From Arthrobotrys musiformis (Eukaryota > Ascomycota > Orbiliomycetes > Orbiliales > Orbiliaceae), in contig JAVHJL010000001.1 in the NCBI GenBank assembly GCA_036971715.1, positions 744,001 to 808,000 on the forward strand: a stretch of 64,000 nt of DNA, given 5' to 3'. Shown one piece after another: positions 44,070 to 57,000 of the stretch (position 1 is its first letter; every line of letters starts with the position of its first letter). The translations under genes and the position numbers were made by a program. The notes beneath the pieces are model-generated. The model worked only from the letters and a program-made list of their open reading frames with translations. It did not search any database and was not told the DNA's origin.

Positions 44070-45840
44070 TCAATGCCGATTCAATCCATCTCTAATCTCC
44101 AAAAATCGCCGGTAACTCGGCGCAGTCCACTTTCTAATACTCTTCCCCCATTTGATCATTGGAATCGTCAAACCCGCAAAGAAAAACTGCAAAACCGCAA
44201 TGATGATGTAAGAATTCTCCGTACCAGCCGCGGCGATAAATGGACTGCAGGCGAACGTGAAAGTCATGCCCAACGTATTATTAATCACTGCCACGCCAAC
44301 CATACCCTCGATAACCATGTCTGGGTAGCAATCTACCAAGTATGCCATGGCGATATCACCGGAACATCCCCAGCCGAACCCAATCAGACCCAATCCTATG
44401 TACGGGGGTGGCCAAGGCCAGCCTCTGGCACTCCCGATTCCGAAGACTAGGAGCCCTGCTGGGGAGATAATCATATTTGCGAGTCCCAGCCAAAGACGGT
44501 ATTCGGCCTCTTTGATACCGTTATTCTTTTTAGCCATCCAAAGACAGAACCAATCGCTCAAGGGTCCGGCGTATAAACAACCAATCACCGCACCAATAAG
44601 GCAAGGTACGTTCATAAGAGCGACTCCATAGTTGCTGTAGCTCCAGGGTTCATCGTACCATAAGTCGTCCATGGTTGTGAGATAGAAACTAAGCCAGGCG
44701 TCTTGCGCACCCCATTGCAATCCAGAATAGATAACAGCCGGGAATGCAAAGACTCGAAAACCCTGGATCAGACGTTGGAAATACTGCTTGGTACCCCATC
44801 CTTTCAAGTTGCTTGCCGGAGTGATTAAAGCAATGCTTTCCCAATAAGTTTTCTTGATCCTTGGGTCCTTTCCTCGCTGCACGAGCGGTTCCGGTGGCCC
44901 GGTTGTCTCATTTACCCCGGCTTTCTTTTCAGGGTCCGAGGCGTCGGATGACGTCTTTTCTGCCGGGGTTTTCTCGCCTGTCGTCTCCGCAGATGCATCC
45001 TTCTCATTTTTGATGACGACCCCTGGAGTATCGGTCGCATAATACTGAAGATAACGCTCACGATCGAAATACGTTTCTTCCAATCCAAAGTAAAAGACGA
45101 TAAACGATACAGCGTACAGTATCGCGTTTAACCAAGGGACCCATCTCCACCCCAGGGGCCCTCCAGAAATATAACCACCAATAAGAGGCCCAAGGTAAGT
45201 ACCGATCGAAGTTGCGAGGATGTAAATAGCCAATGCGGTTCCGATTCTGTGTGAATAGAATATATCGATGAGAGACAATTGGACAATTGTTTCTGCGCCG
45301 GACTCCGACATTCCTATGAACAATTGGTTGCCAATGGTATCTCCGATGCCCTTGACTTTGGCGAACCAGATGGAACCGATGAGCCCCAGAATCATGGAGA
45401 CGAGGTAACCGATGCGCCTTCCGTATAGGGTGGCCAAGGCAGCGATGAAGGGCGCAAAGTACCCAATCCCGGCGAAAAGAACGCCTGCTGCGTCATTGTA
45501 GATTTCATAGGATATGCCCTTGATTCGCCAGGAGGAATTAGCCTTGCAAGCTCTCCGAAGTTGCAATTGTCGGCCCAACACATGTTGACAGGCGGCGCAA
45601 AGCCCTTACCAATTCGTTCAAAACTGGTTCAGCAGTGCTTCCCGCATCATTGGCGGTCGCCGCTGTGAGACCAGTGTAATAGCAGACCAAAAACGCCTGC
45701 AAATATCTCCGCTTCTTGCTCCAATTCAAAGGGTCGTTGGGACTGTCAGTCGGGTGCGGGAGCAGGAGGATTTCCGACTGGTCGCCCTCGAAAATTCTCT
45801 CGGTTCCAGGAATTTCTCCCGTCTCGGCGGCGCGTGTCAT
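44070..45840 (-). CDS. MFS transporter
   Basis: Two exons on the minus strand, 45610-45840 and 44070-45518, 559 aa. The N-terminus has the fungal drug/polyamine-type MFS pattern: LNWSKKRRYLQAFLVCYYTG followed by ATANDAGS. The loop 2-3 signature is LYGRRIGYLVSMI, and about twelve hydrophobic segments follow with a long acidic/Lys-rich central loop (about residues 245-320). Resemblance is to the HOL1/caffeine-resistance type group of proton antiporters. The substrate cannot be told from sequence. Helices GPLIGGYISGGPLGW and GLGLIGFGWGCSGDIAMAYLVD are well preserved. No transcription factor or biosynthetic gene adjoins it. Confidence 0.9.
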
Positions 45841-46870
45841 CTTGGCCGAAAGTCTTATTCAATCGTGTTCACCGCACGTGGAATGCGCTATCGAAATGGA
45901 AAATTAAAGCGATGCATATGCTGCAAAAAACAAGGAATTAGGGATGAAAGAAGTCAATGAGAAATCTTTGCACGAGGAAGGAGGAAATTTCGAGAGGGCC
46001 CTTCGCCCTCCATTTTAAGGGCTTCGGCGGCGAGCGAAGTGCCCGCTGGTATCCTCTTCCAAGTGCAGCGCCGCCTGGCCCATAACTGCTTTTTCAAATA
46101 GGGACTGCTGCGGCCTATTCTGAGACAGGTTCGTAGATAGAAGTCTTCCCGCTGCCAATTTGCGTGGCCAAATCTTGATTTTAGACCAAGTTCTCTTCGG
46201 TGAACTGCCCGAAAGATAAGGCTCTTCGCATAGGGGACCAATCGCCGACTCTGATGTTGCAGCCTACCCATGCGGGGTTCCAACCACGAGATAAGATTGA
46301 TTCGCCCACCAGGAGGGACTAAATCCATGCAAGTAAAAGGTCTCGTGCATGGTCGCACGGCCTGCATTTCTGTACCGCATTTGCAATTATCGACGTCGGG
46401 ATTCGATCGATTCTTGAAGAAAGTTCCACCCATCCATCTCGATATGCATTATTACATAAACCTGGCTATGGGGCGTAATCCGCGGGGAACACTGGTGATG
46501 TTCGGACGGTGGCCTGTTTGTCGGTGGATTTGCACACGACGCTAACTTTTGAAAGATAGCTAGTAATACGAAACATGAGATAAGAGTCGGCAATATTTCC
46601 GTTTCCATAAGATTAGGGCAAGATGTGAAATTCAATGACAGAGAAACCTTGAAATTGACGAAATTAAAGTAATAGATACAAAACCCAGGACATTTACAAT
46701 TCAAGTTGTGGCAAAAGGGTAATAAAAGGTAAAGAAGCCGACACTTGATTCACAGAATAGAAGAGAAGTAAATAAGGAGGCAAGAAGAGAACAACCCCGA
46801 AACGCAGCCGATATGCAACCCCCAAAATGCAACTAAAATGCACCGGAAATGAATGTTGTTGGAATCTTAC
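45841..46870. other. Intergenic region
   Basis: About 1 kb upstream of the MFS gene and downstream of phospholipase B. Several overlapping open frames on both strands lack domain or splice support. Confidence 0.5.
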
Positions 46871-48994
46871 TTAGAACGCAATCATGAAAACCGAGCCTAC
46901 GACGACCATCAAAGACATAAAACTCGGTGCGAGCGACATGGCGCTATTCTTTTTACTCGATGTCGCCAAACTGACCTCGCTGAAAACAGGTGTCGGCTCG
47001 TATGGCTCTGCTGGCTCTTGAGAGGCGCGGGTTCCGTTCCAGCAGTACTGATTGAAACACTGAGTGCAAACGCTAGGAACGGTAGCCCCGTTCCTGTTCC
47101 AAGTTCTGCTCATGATCGCACATCCGACGCACTGGGGCCAATTTGCATCCAACGTCGAGTTACCTCTGGTCGCGACGAGGTAGCCATTTTCGATAATGGT
47201 ATTTCGCTCGGAAATGTTATAAGACATTGTGAATGTTGAAACGTTGGAGTTATAGATGAAAGGATGGTTCGGGATATAAACGAGAAGCGGTGGTACGGTG
47301 CCGGTGAAGTTCGATGCGTCACAACCGAAGAATGTCGGCCGGGTATTAAGACCAAGATTAACAAATGTGTTTTGATCCGGGATAGATGGGAACCCGGTTC
47401 CGTTGTTCAACTCCCCGCTGATAGAGCGAGCATAAGTGGCAACTAGGGCCGTTCCGTTCGGCCAGTTGGCACCAGGAGCGTAAGTGTCGGCAGAAGAATC
47501 AACAGCAAAAATGACATCGACATCACGCTCAGGCTGAATGAGAGGCTGGAGAGGGAGATTCTGCAGATCTTCTCCACCATCGACGAGCGTTAAGCGTTTC
47601 GAATCGGCGCTAGGGTTTGTCTCGGGGCTCCATTTGTAGAATGGGTTTGGGGTATAGTCGGCAATATCATTCTCGTCGGAGCTGAGACTCAACAGGATTT
47701 TTTCCACGAGACTCTTGAATATGCTGGGGATGGTACTCGCAACCTGGTCGAAATTCAAAAGAAATTGGTTAAAGAGTGACGATGAGGTGCCCATGATAAA
47801 TCCAGCATTGTCAAATCCTCGGACGCATTGCTCATTCCTGACCACCGCACCCTGAGAAAAGTTGGATCCAATATATCGAATAGGCTATGCAATGCACAAG
47901 TTAGTAGATTCCTCAAAGAACTATCCGCGGTCGACGAGGGCCGATATAGAGAATACGTACTGCGAATCCATAAACAGTAGGGTCCCAGCTGCCCATCTCA
48001 AAAGGATTAAATTCAAACACAGTCGTGTTTATAGAAATAATAATCTCCCCAGGAGCACGTCCATCAGCGACGAGAATCGGCATTGGGACATTTGCGGCCG
48101 TGAAGTCCGGGTCATCCGAGATCCCAGACCATGTAATCCCTAATTATACGTCAATTAGTATTTATAAAAGCTAAGGCTTAGAATAAATATCGGGACCATA
48201 CCTGGTCCGCCCTCGGGCGCATTGATCAGTTGGAAAGACAATGCTCTTCCCCAAAGATCAGTTATAGATGCGTTATATCCGGCATCTCGCTTCGAATTAA
48301 CAGCATCGATGATGTTCTCATAATATTTGCTGCCGCTAAGCGTTTGCACTTCACTTTTTTCTGGCCCCGCAAAGATAGAATTCTGGAACTGCCACAGGGA
48401 TCCTGTCTCATCGGGATTGGAATTGACGATTGCCTCAACCGAAGTAAAGTTGTTTAGCGACAAGCTCCCTACAAGCCACCCACCACCACTCAAGCCCGCG
48501 AGATAAGTCGCAGACTGCAACAGGCCGCCAAGGTGTCCCTGGGAGGTCGAATTGTTTGTTCGAGAATCGAAGGCGGCTAGGGCACCAGCGCCATTCATCA
48601 ACGCCCTATATCCACCCCCTGACATCGCGATACCAATATTTGGTATCCGAGCGACATTGTTTCGGTTCGCATCAATATATGCCCCGGCGTCAAACCCAGT
48701 GATATTTACTCTTGTAAGGAAATCTCTTAGAGGTTGTATCGTATTATTCCTACGCTTGTTGAGCCATGAAGTCTCTTCGCTAGAGAGTTCGCTAGCAGAC
48801 CGAATCGAAGGTCGGGTCGAAGGGCAGCTAACAGCGCCCGGAGCGTATCCGTTAGGGGCGTCAGGGACAACGCGTTTTTCAAAGGAGTAAAGTTCGGCAC
48901 GTGCGGCGTCGACGTCAATGGCGCTGGCCGCTACAAAGCCCGTTGAAAGCAGGCCCAAGTGTAACAGGAAGCCCGCAAGGTTCTGTCCCCCCAT
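46871..48994 (-). CDS. Phospholipase B (lysophospholipase), GPI-anchored
   Basis: Three exons on the minus strand: 48202-48994, 47961-48139 and 46871-47884; 661 aa. A signal peptide (GFLLHLGLLSTGFVAASA) is followed by the phospholipase B catalytic region. It includes the oxyanion-like SGGGYRAL, the nucleophile Ser in GLSGGGW (about residue 169), and the catalytic Asp in LVDGGEDLQNLPL (about 424). Many NxS/T sites and paired Cys in the last third (QCVGCAIM, VCTQCFNQYCW) fit the family. The C-terminus ends with SLAPSFMSLMVVVGSVFMIAF, a GPI-attachment signal. The enzyme removes acyl chains from phospholipids and lysophospholipids at the cell surface or outside. Length and domain order match typical fungal PLBs. 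Confidence 0.95.
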
Positions 48995-50144
48995 CCCTTA
49001 TATAAAGTCCCTTAAAATCGAAGTAGAAATGAAAAAGAATAGTGAAAAAGAATATCAAGAAAGGAAAAGAATACTATACACAAATACAAAGTTTGGAGAA
49101 ACGAATAAATATGATGTGTAGAATCGAAGCGAACAAAATTGGTATTAGAAAATTGTGCGACGGCCTCGGTCCCTGCCGAAATTAAATAAGATTAGATCAC
49201 CCTGCTTCTTCTTATTGTGGAGTTTCCCGCCGACGGACCGGAAATGGGATGGAGTGCTCTCAAGACGCTCAGCCTCGGAACAAGGCGGGTATACGTATGC
49301 TCCGACAAATATCCACATAGGTATGTACGAAATACGCTGTACGTTGTATGTACATAGTCATACATACCAGGGATTCCAAGACGGGTCCCAGAGTTTCCGA
49401 CCTCCTCGATTGATCGGGGTTGCTGTTAGCTACTACATTTTGACGCTTGCATTCGGTTCCTTGTGATCCGATTGGTACCAAATTTGACACTAAAACCCTA
49501 ATTGAGGTGGGATTGCATATGTTCGAGGCTCCTGAGATATTAAAATCTTATGGAGTCGACGGAACTACCGAAATGGCAGTGATCCAAGGCGTACTGTGAA
49601 GGTAATCACATAGGGAGCCACCTTCCAAATAGGCAGAATTGAAGTTTTCCGTAGGGAAACAAAATCGCGAAATATCTCGCTTCCGGATCGAGAGATCTGG
49701 ACGATCTGCCCTATGAGCGTCCGCAGATATTTCGCTGCCGTGTTGGCGAGAAAAGTCTCTTCCTGCACGAGCCCATCGGGAGAAGATCTTGGGGGGAGTT
49801 TCTGGAATGGGGAGTGTGTCAACATATGGGTCTAGTCCTGAGACAGAATACCTCAATTCATGTCACGGAAAGGTATAGAAACCGTTTGAGGCTCGAGAGA
49901 GTTACCTAATTATGATCATATTGAAAAAAATACCTGAAAAGGGAGGGTTTGCGAGCCCCTTAGGCATGCCTTGTAAGGCTCGAATCGGCAAACCACGCTT
50001 GACAGTCTCAGAATCCCAGTCCAATTGCTTCTAAAAAAGAACAACAACTTTTATAGCGGCAGTATAATCTCTCGGCCAGCCGTGGCAGTTAATATCATTC
50101 AGTAGAAAATTGACTTGTAACCCGACTGCCCGGCCCTTATTATT

Positions 50145-50176
50145 AGTAGGCCAGTAGGCCAGTAGGCCAGTAGGCC
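50145..50176. repeat. Tandem 8-bp repeat, four copies
   Basis: Four exact consecutive copies of agtaggcc. Related CCAGTAGG/CCTACT-type sequence continues nearby to about 50420 in a degenerate way, as in a decaying minisatellite. Confidence 0.95.
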
Positions 50177-51047
50177 AAAACACAGGCCAAAATTTAAATA
50201 CCAATTATCTAAACTTATTTACAGGCTTCAGTTCAGACTTATGTCTATCAAGGGCACCTATTTACACCCTGCCTACCTTCCCACCAACCGTTTTACCTAC
50301 CAATTAACCTACTTACCAGCCTCCCGCCCACTTATCAGCCCACTAGCCCATAGACCCACTCATATAAACCTATCTACAGGGCTACTAACTGGCCTACTAA
50401 CTAGCATGCCAGTCTAATTCATTTTATTTTATTCTCTCTAGATCTATTATCTATAAATTCTAACATAGAATCTTCTAGCAAAATAACACACTTCGGGACT
50501 TCCTTCCCCACAGAGGGTTTACCCAGTAGCATCTGGTTTACGAGATAAGGTTTACCTAAGTATGAAAAGGCCCCGACTTGCGACTTGCAGTCAGGCAAAC
50601 AAGAGTCTATTTTCTATATTAAAGGCTGCTCCGCAAGCTGCACAGCACTCAAACCCGACTGAAAAATATATGTAGTACCAGATATCGATTTTGTCTCGTT
50701 CTCAGCCCGCCTGATTCGAACTGGATCGATTGTAAATTTGATAGATATTATGTGTTTAGGTCTCCCGCTTCTCAGCCGAGGCCCTTTCGGGGCCTTTCCT
50801 TCAAAGCTTGGGGCTAAGATATTTGGTATCGTAGAGGAATTTTGCACACTTGGGAGCCAACTTGGAGGTGACTTGAAAGGCCTGTAGCAGACTTAATTGA
50901 AGGCCGTAAATCGATTGATTTACATCTTTTGCGTCAATTCTGCTAGTTATCTATGTTGCATAACGTGACCTCTAGACTAGCCAGTTATCTGTATGGTAAT
51001 TATTAATTTAGTTACGTATCTAGCTCCCTTGTGAGAATAGTTAGGAG

Positions 51048-51140
51048 TAGTAGTAGTAGGCAGTAGTAGTAGGACCACACAAAGAGTGGCCGGCCAGGAC
51101 TAGTCTCGCGGTGGTTGAGACCAGCAGTAGTAGTAGTAAC
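51048..51140. repeat. AGT/GTA trinucleotide runs
   Basis: Several short interrupted runs of AGT triplets, at about 51048-51080 and 51125-51140, the second followed by three AAC triplets. Intergenic. Confidence 0.85.
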
Positions 51141-51299
51141 AACAACAATGCCAAGAGAATGACAAGAGAAACAACACATTCTTTATGTGGGAAATCGAGG
51201 CCTCCCATCCCAGCTTTTTTTTCTAGGAGGCGGGGCGCTTGAGCAGACAGTCCAGTGGAAAACTCCCCTTTTCAATCAGGCAAATATAAAATCTGCTTT

Positions 51300-51300
<1 letters not shown>

Positions 51301-51330
<30 letters not shown>
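51301..51330. repeat. Homopolymer A30 tract
   Basis: Thirty uninterrupted adenines, followed by AT-rich sequence. It could be slippage, or the tail of a retroposed RNA; assembly length error is possible at such runs. Confidence 0.9.
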
Positions 51331-51333
<3 letters not shown>

Positions 51334-51972
51334 TTAAATAACTGCAAAACCTTTTTTCATTTTTATTTATTTTTATTCTATATTTTTATATATTATTAAC
51401 TGATAATATAAAATACAAAAACCTAGTACTGTAGTTTAAATAGTATTATGCCACACACACACACCATATCAAATTCCAACAGCGCGGACACGACATGCAC
51501 CGCCTCGAGATCCGGGCAAAGGACAAAGGGTGCGATATCGATAGGAAAAAGGTCACACGCAAACCAATCCCAGCTTAATTCAATTGATCAAGAAACCTTG
51601 CTAACTGGAGTTCTGCGAATAGAGATCTGTGTTGTAACAGAAATATCAAATCCTCCGCTCTGGGACGGATGTCCAGAAAGACAGTTTTACGCTGTTTCGG
51701 CAACGTCATGAGCTTCTGCTGGGCTTGCCTGAATTGGATGCCTCATCATGGATCAAGGGTTAGAGGCTATGCGACGTCCTACCAGTAGCCCACCGGAGAA
51801 CTGGTCTTGTCGATATATATATATTCCAAGCTTGGGGGGATACGCCACTCGATTTTTTTCCAGCTTCAAGATCGATCCCAAACTTGATATATATCGGAAC
51901 CATATATTTACTTCGAACACCCCGCCCTCTTCAGCTGTAGCTATCATTCTTTGATACGAACTCACAGTAAAA

Positions 51973-53667
51973 ATGGAGGAGTCATCACCGAGTACTCCTG
52001 CGAAGAGGAGTTTACATTTGCCACCTGAGCTGTGGCTTCAAATCCTCCCCGACCTCTCCCCACGCGACCTCAAAGCCCTCCACCCGAATTTTCCTTATCA
52101 GCAACTTATCCACCCATTTTTATTTCGGAGGATCAAATTATCCGCAGATTCACTGGCAGCATTCGAAGAGGGCGGCTATCTCTCCTATTTACGAAAAAAT
52201 GTCAAGTATGTAGACATCGGCGTATTCTAAATACATCTCTTATCATACCATATATTACCTACCTCGATCCCACATTCTCGACATGTCCCAAACTCCACAC
52301 ATCCAGCCCCGCGCAAAAAAAAAGATGCATACTTGGGTTCTTTGAGTATATAGACATCAGTGACTGAAACTTCTGTTGCATTTTTTCTCGTTTTGAACAG
52401 ACATATCACATTCACCGGTCTTAACGAACGTCGACTCCTCCAAACTCTCGTGCTCGCGGATCTCTACACGGAAGTCCTGGAAAGCTTCACCGGCGTGGAA
52501 AGCTTACATATCCCCTTCGGCGCTACTCACCATATTCGAGAACCTCTGTTTATTGCCATACTCGACCGAATTTCACTATACCCCATGTACGACACCCTCA
52601 AAGTCTTATCCGTAGAATGCGAAGAAAATCAATACAAATACGACTCGGACGAACGCCGCCGGCTGGAAGCATATCTGGAAGAACACAAGGACGATGAAGA
52701 CGGATTCCTATTCCCCCTAAAGAAACAATGGGATTGGTCCCACCGGGACGTTTCGACAACCATCGAATTCCCCCCCGCGCTGGAGGAAGCTTCCATCCGG
52801 AAAGAATCCTACTTTTACCTAGAAGATAACTCATCGGTCTACACCAACCCCTTCATGATCATACAATTCTCCGCCGCCACCCTTCGAAAACTCAAGATAT
52901 CAACCGAAAGGCTACACTGCGGTGTCAAATTCGACGAAAGCTTCGGAAGCGGTCGGCAGAGGGAGTACGACAACCTCGAGAAAATTTGTTATCCGAATGT
53001 GACGGAGTTGTGGATTACGATCGATTACAGTGTCAGCAATCGAAACTTTTGGTATCTTCACCAACGGTTCCCGCATGTTGAAGATTTAAGGATCGATGGG
53101 CTGGCGGGGTATGGGAGTAGTATACCCCAGGGCAAAGCCATCTACAAACGGCTCGCAAGACTCCAATACTTAAAGCGGGTTAGACTTCCCTGGCCAGCAG
53201 AAGAGTACTACGGAATGGAAGAAACCGGAGACGATAAACTGGTTCCGCAGTGGAGATTAAGAAATGCCGTCGATAGTTGGGTAAACGCCGGGCTCGAAGA
53301 CTTGGAAGAAGTCATGTTTGTGAGCAGGATCCGATACGCCGAGAAGGGCAAGAACACCCCAATATATAAAGATGCAAATGTTCTGCATTTCAAAGTTATG
53401 AAGAATTGGGACGAGTGGGAGTTGAAATGGAGGGAAGCCACGTATACCCCGGAGGAAATGCAGACTGATGATTGGTGTATGGATGCACGCCAGAACGATA
53501 AGTGGAACACTGGGAAAATGCCTGACGAAGGCGAAGACGAGGAAGAAGACTACGATGAGGGAGCGGATTCCGAAGTCGAATGGCGGTATGACACTCCGTA
53601 TTGGAGGCATAGGCTTCGAGGATACCCCGATTCAGATGGAGCTAGCCTGACATCACAGAATGCATAA
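51973..53667 (+). CDS. F-box-like protein
   Basis: Two exons, 51973-52205 and 52401-53667, 499 aa. The N-terminus has an F-box-like helix LHLPPELWLQILPDLSPRDL with KALHPNFPYQQLIHPFLF. The body may form leucine-rich-repeat-like or alpha/beta segments, as in fungal F-box proteins (ESLHIPFGA, KVLSVECEEN, EDLRIDGLAGYG). The C-terminus is acidic (EDEEEDYDEGADSEVEW). It probably acts as a substrate adaptor in an SCF ubiquitin ligase; the substrate is unknown. The 195-nt intron is longer than most in the window, and its junction restores the lysine codon between RKNV and HITFTGL. Confidence 0.82.
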
Positions 53668-54091
53668 ACTGGTTCTTCCCGCGAGACCAGTTCTTCCCAA
53701 TAGCTATAGCATTTTTGTATCTAGATTTAATGCTAAGTTGAAGATTAAATTTACGCTACATCAATCAAATATCCTCGATAGCGCTCAGATTACTAACATA
53801 TAAAAAGGGCAGTGACACCAAAAAGTCATTAGGAAGGAGAGGGAGGAGGAAAATCGAAAAAATAAATGCTCCATAATGCAAAGGAAATATGTAAAAGATG
53901 TACATAAGAAATGTGGGGTCGTTAAATATGTTCTAAAGATGCTAGAAAATTCAAATGAAAGATATAAAGGATGTAAAAAGATAAAAAGGAATCGACGCCG
54001 AATTAGAATGGTAAAACCTTGTTCAAACTACCTCCCTAGTGATGTTTTTTATCCAAAGCTCCACATGCAGTTGCGGTCGGGGTAAATCATC
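53668..54091. other. Convergent intergenic region
   Basis: AT-rich 3' regions of the two convergent genes. An AT-rich, Lys/Arg-coding frame at 53876-54085 is not convincing. Confidence 0.5.
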
Positions 54092-57000
54092 TTAATACCC
54101 ATATTCGCATCTGGGGATAACAATTGGTCCGTACTTGCTCGTCGTCGAATAGACGCCATCTCCTTGGATGATGAAGTCGACCGCTAGACTCAGTGGTGGA
54201 ACATATTTCTCTGGGGTGGGTTGCATATAGTCCACCTGGTTGGTCTCATAAGCGGCAAAGATGGTGTAATTTCTTCTGGCCATGAGCTTCTTCTCAGCAC
54301 GCGGGGTACCGTTGATATCCGTTCCAAAGAGCTCAATCATGTCTTCTTTGGTATCACTTGGGGTATTCGTGCTCCTCATTCCGTTCTGCGGAATGAATAG
54401 TTGTTTGTTGTTATTGAGGAGCTTCATCATCATATTGGATGGTGGACCGTTGACGATGGCTGCAGAGATGATCTGATACATGGTCTTATGGTCACCTGGC
54501 TTCGAAGGATCATGCACAAGACCTGCACCACAGCATTGGACATCTACCAAAGAGCTCGTTAGCAGGGGTCCTATTGGTTATGTTGATCCGTTCACAGCTT
54601 ACCTCCGCTCAAAAATGTGAACCGGATACCACGGGCATGTGCAATTCCTTGCAATGTCCTGATAAGATAAGTTCGTTCGAGGTCCTACGTAATCTCGGTG
54701 AGCATGTTTTCCTAATAAAGTTAGAGGGCTATGTAAAATCCTACCTTGGATTGATGTGTCCAGTGGTCTCTGAGGTCGTCGAGCAAGTCGACCTCACCAA
54801 ATATCGAAACAACATTGCTTAACATGCCAGTCTTTCCGACTGCCCTCTTAACACTGTTGAAACCTTCTCCAACAAGGCCCTTCGCCCCGACAATCCCGGC
54901 AACACCACCGGCAACTTTTCCCGTCATATTGAAAAGTCCATTTACGGCCTTCTTACCAGTTTGCATAGTCGTGGCAACCGATTCTGCAATTTCCATCCTC
55001 GGGAAGATAATTGGCACCGAAAGAATCAATAGTACATGCTGTACTGAGGATGGCAGGGTAGCTATTCTCGGGAAGAGTCCCTGATAGGTAGGTCCAGCCA
55101 TAACCTGGTGTGGATTTCGTTCGGATCGGGTATCTGGGCCAACAACTGCCAAGCCGGGTCCGAGATACTTGATAAAATGCCAACCAGTCCCAGTAACACT
55201 GAACAGATCTCTATCATCCGGAACTGCCTTCAAGATACTCAAGGTGGTGTGGTGTTGGAATAGGAGGTACCAGTCGAGCGCTATTCTTCCGATGTTTTTG
55301 AACATGTTGGAAAATTGCATGTATTCAGGATAGGAACCGAATCCGTCAAAACTGTGAAATCGTAAGTATGAAGTCCTGCAGCTTCAGAAATATTGGCCTC
55401 AACTTACATATCATGCGAGTCAATCTGGCAAATGTGTGGGATCTGTGCCCAAGCCTCACGGATATGAGGCTGATCGAAAGTCGAAGTGTAGTAATGGAAA
55501 TACGCATGCTGGACATCCTCCTCGTGTCTCGCTGTCCATGCAGCGTCTTTCCTCACGTCTTTGCCCTTCAAGTCAAGCCAATCCTATATTTATAGTAAGT
55601 ATGAAGTTCCTAGCTATAATTACTCAAATTTACGTACCTTAAGCAATGGAATTTCTTTCCACATTCTATCGGCGTAAATTTGGTTGCCAGCTCCGATCTG
55701 GCAGTGAAAGCCTCCAACTTCGATGTGTTTCTGCATGACATCTTTCCACATGTAACCAGAGCCCCCGAGCTTTGATCTCTCCTGTTGTGGGTAAGATGGC
55801 GAGAAGTCATTGCAGCTATGGGCGATGAACCTCCAGCTTCGGTCTTGCTTGGCTGCGACCAGGAACTCGTATCTAGTGCATCCCGCGAGGGATGTCACGG
55901 CGTACGTCCACTTGGTGGGGGTATCGGCCATTCTAATATCAATGTCATATCGATAGAAGGTCCAATTTTTATGCGCAAAAATCGGGTGGCCTTCCAGTTG
56001 CCGTGGGTTAGGCGATAGATCAATTGTCTGGTGCAAGTGAATTGTAGGAGGATCGACAGCCGTAACAAGCAGGATAGAACCCAGCCAAATACCCTGTTCG
56101 AGATCCATGTTTGTATATCTTAGGTGGGGACCGAAGTATACACCGTTGCTCGGTGCAACTTTGAACATAGAAACTCCAGGGATATTGATGGGAACCTGAG
56201 CTGGGGTAACTGGCGGTAATGTCATTTGCATACCGAAAGTTGAAGGCGCAGGGCTCATCATGGCCTCAGAGAAAAGACCAGGCGACATGACGCCGGGAGA
56301 CATGGGGCCGAACCCGGGGGAAACTGGCCCTCCACTCATCAAACTAATACCGGTTTCCGGTGCCGGGAATTCCCATTGTGTCCTCTGAGTCGGGATGTGG
56401 ATGTAATAATATTGTCCCGAGGCCTGATCAAGGTGGCTCATCCACCCATCTGGAAGAGGCGGAGGAGAAGCTGGACCTGGATCCATGTAATGTTTAGTGT
56501 CTGGAAGGGTTACATATTGAGTGGTGATAGTCTCTGATTTCTGATCAACAAGTTGGTAGCCCTGCTGTGGTTGCTGGGATGGGCCAGCTTGAATTGGGGG
56601 TCCTGGTTGCTGTTGAACCAAGTGGCCATTTGGAAGCTGGCCAATTGGCATTTGTTGCTGTGGGAAACCTGGTTGACCTGGAATAGCGCCTTGAAGTTGA
56701 GGCATCTGCATACCTTGTGGCTGTGGGGTCATTGATTGCGGCGGTTGCTGGACTAGGACCTGCTGCTGGACTGGAGCCTGCATCTGGTGCTGGAGCTGCT
56801 GCTGTTGAAGCTGTTGTTGATGCTGCGGTTGGTGCTGCGGTTGAACGGCCGCAGTTTCAACGGTTACGGCACCGGGCTTGTCAGCAGGATACGCGCTGGT
56901 CGCGGGTGCTTGACCAGCCGCTGCCAGAGTATCATATGCTGGCGGCGCATCTTCCCCAACATTCAGCTTCGCGAAATCGGCCTCCAATGGATCCTGGCGC

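Larger units (their letters stand above)
48995..51972. other. Gene-poor, repeat-rich intergenic region
   Basis: About 3 kb with no supported gene between divergent PLB and F-box-like genes. It holds short tandem repeats (8-bp units at 50145-50176; AGT runs near 51048-51080 and 51125-51140), an A30 tract at 51301-51330, and CCTAC/CCC-rich sequence around 50260-50420. AT-rich flanks. Possibly the debris of a degraded element; no transposase or integrase frame is left. Confidence 0.6.

Noticed and set aside
49976..50740. Possible tRNA B-box-like strings
   Set aside because: Sequences resembling ggttcgaatcc were looked at (near 49978 and 50712) but no cloverleaf could be folded around them.
53876..54085. 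Lys-rich 69-codon frame
   Set aside because: Arises from AAG/AAA-rich 3' sequence between convergent genes.
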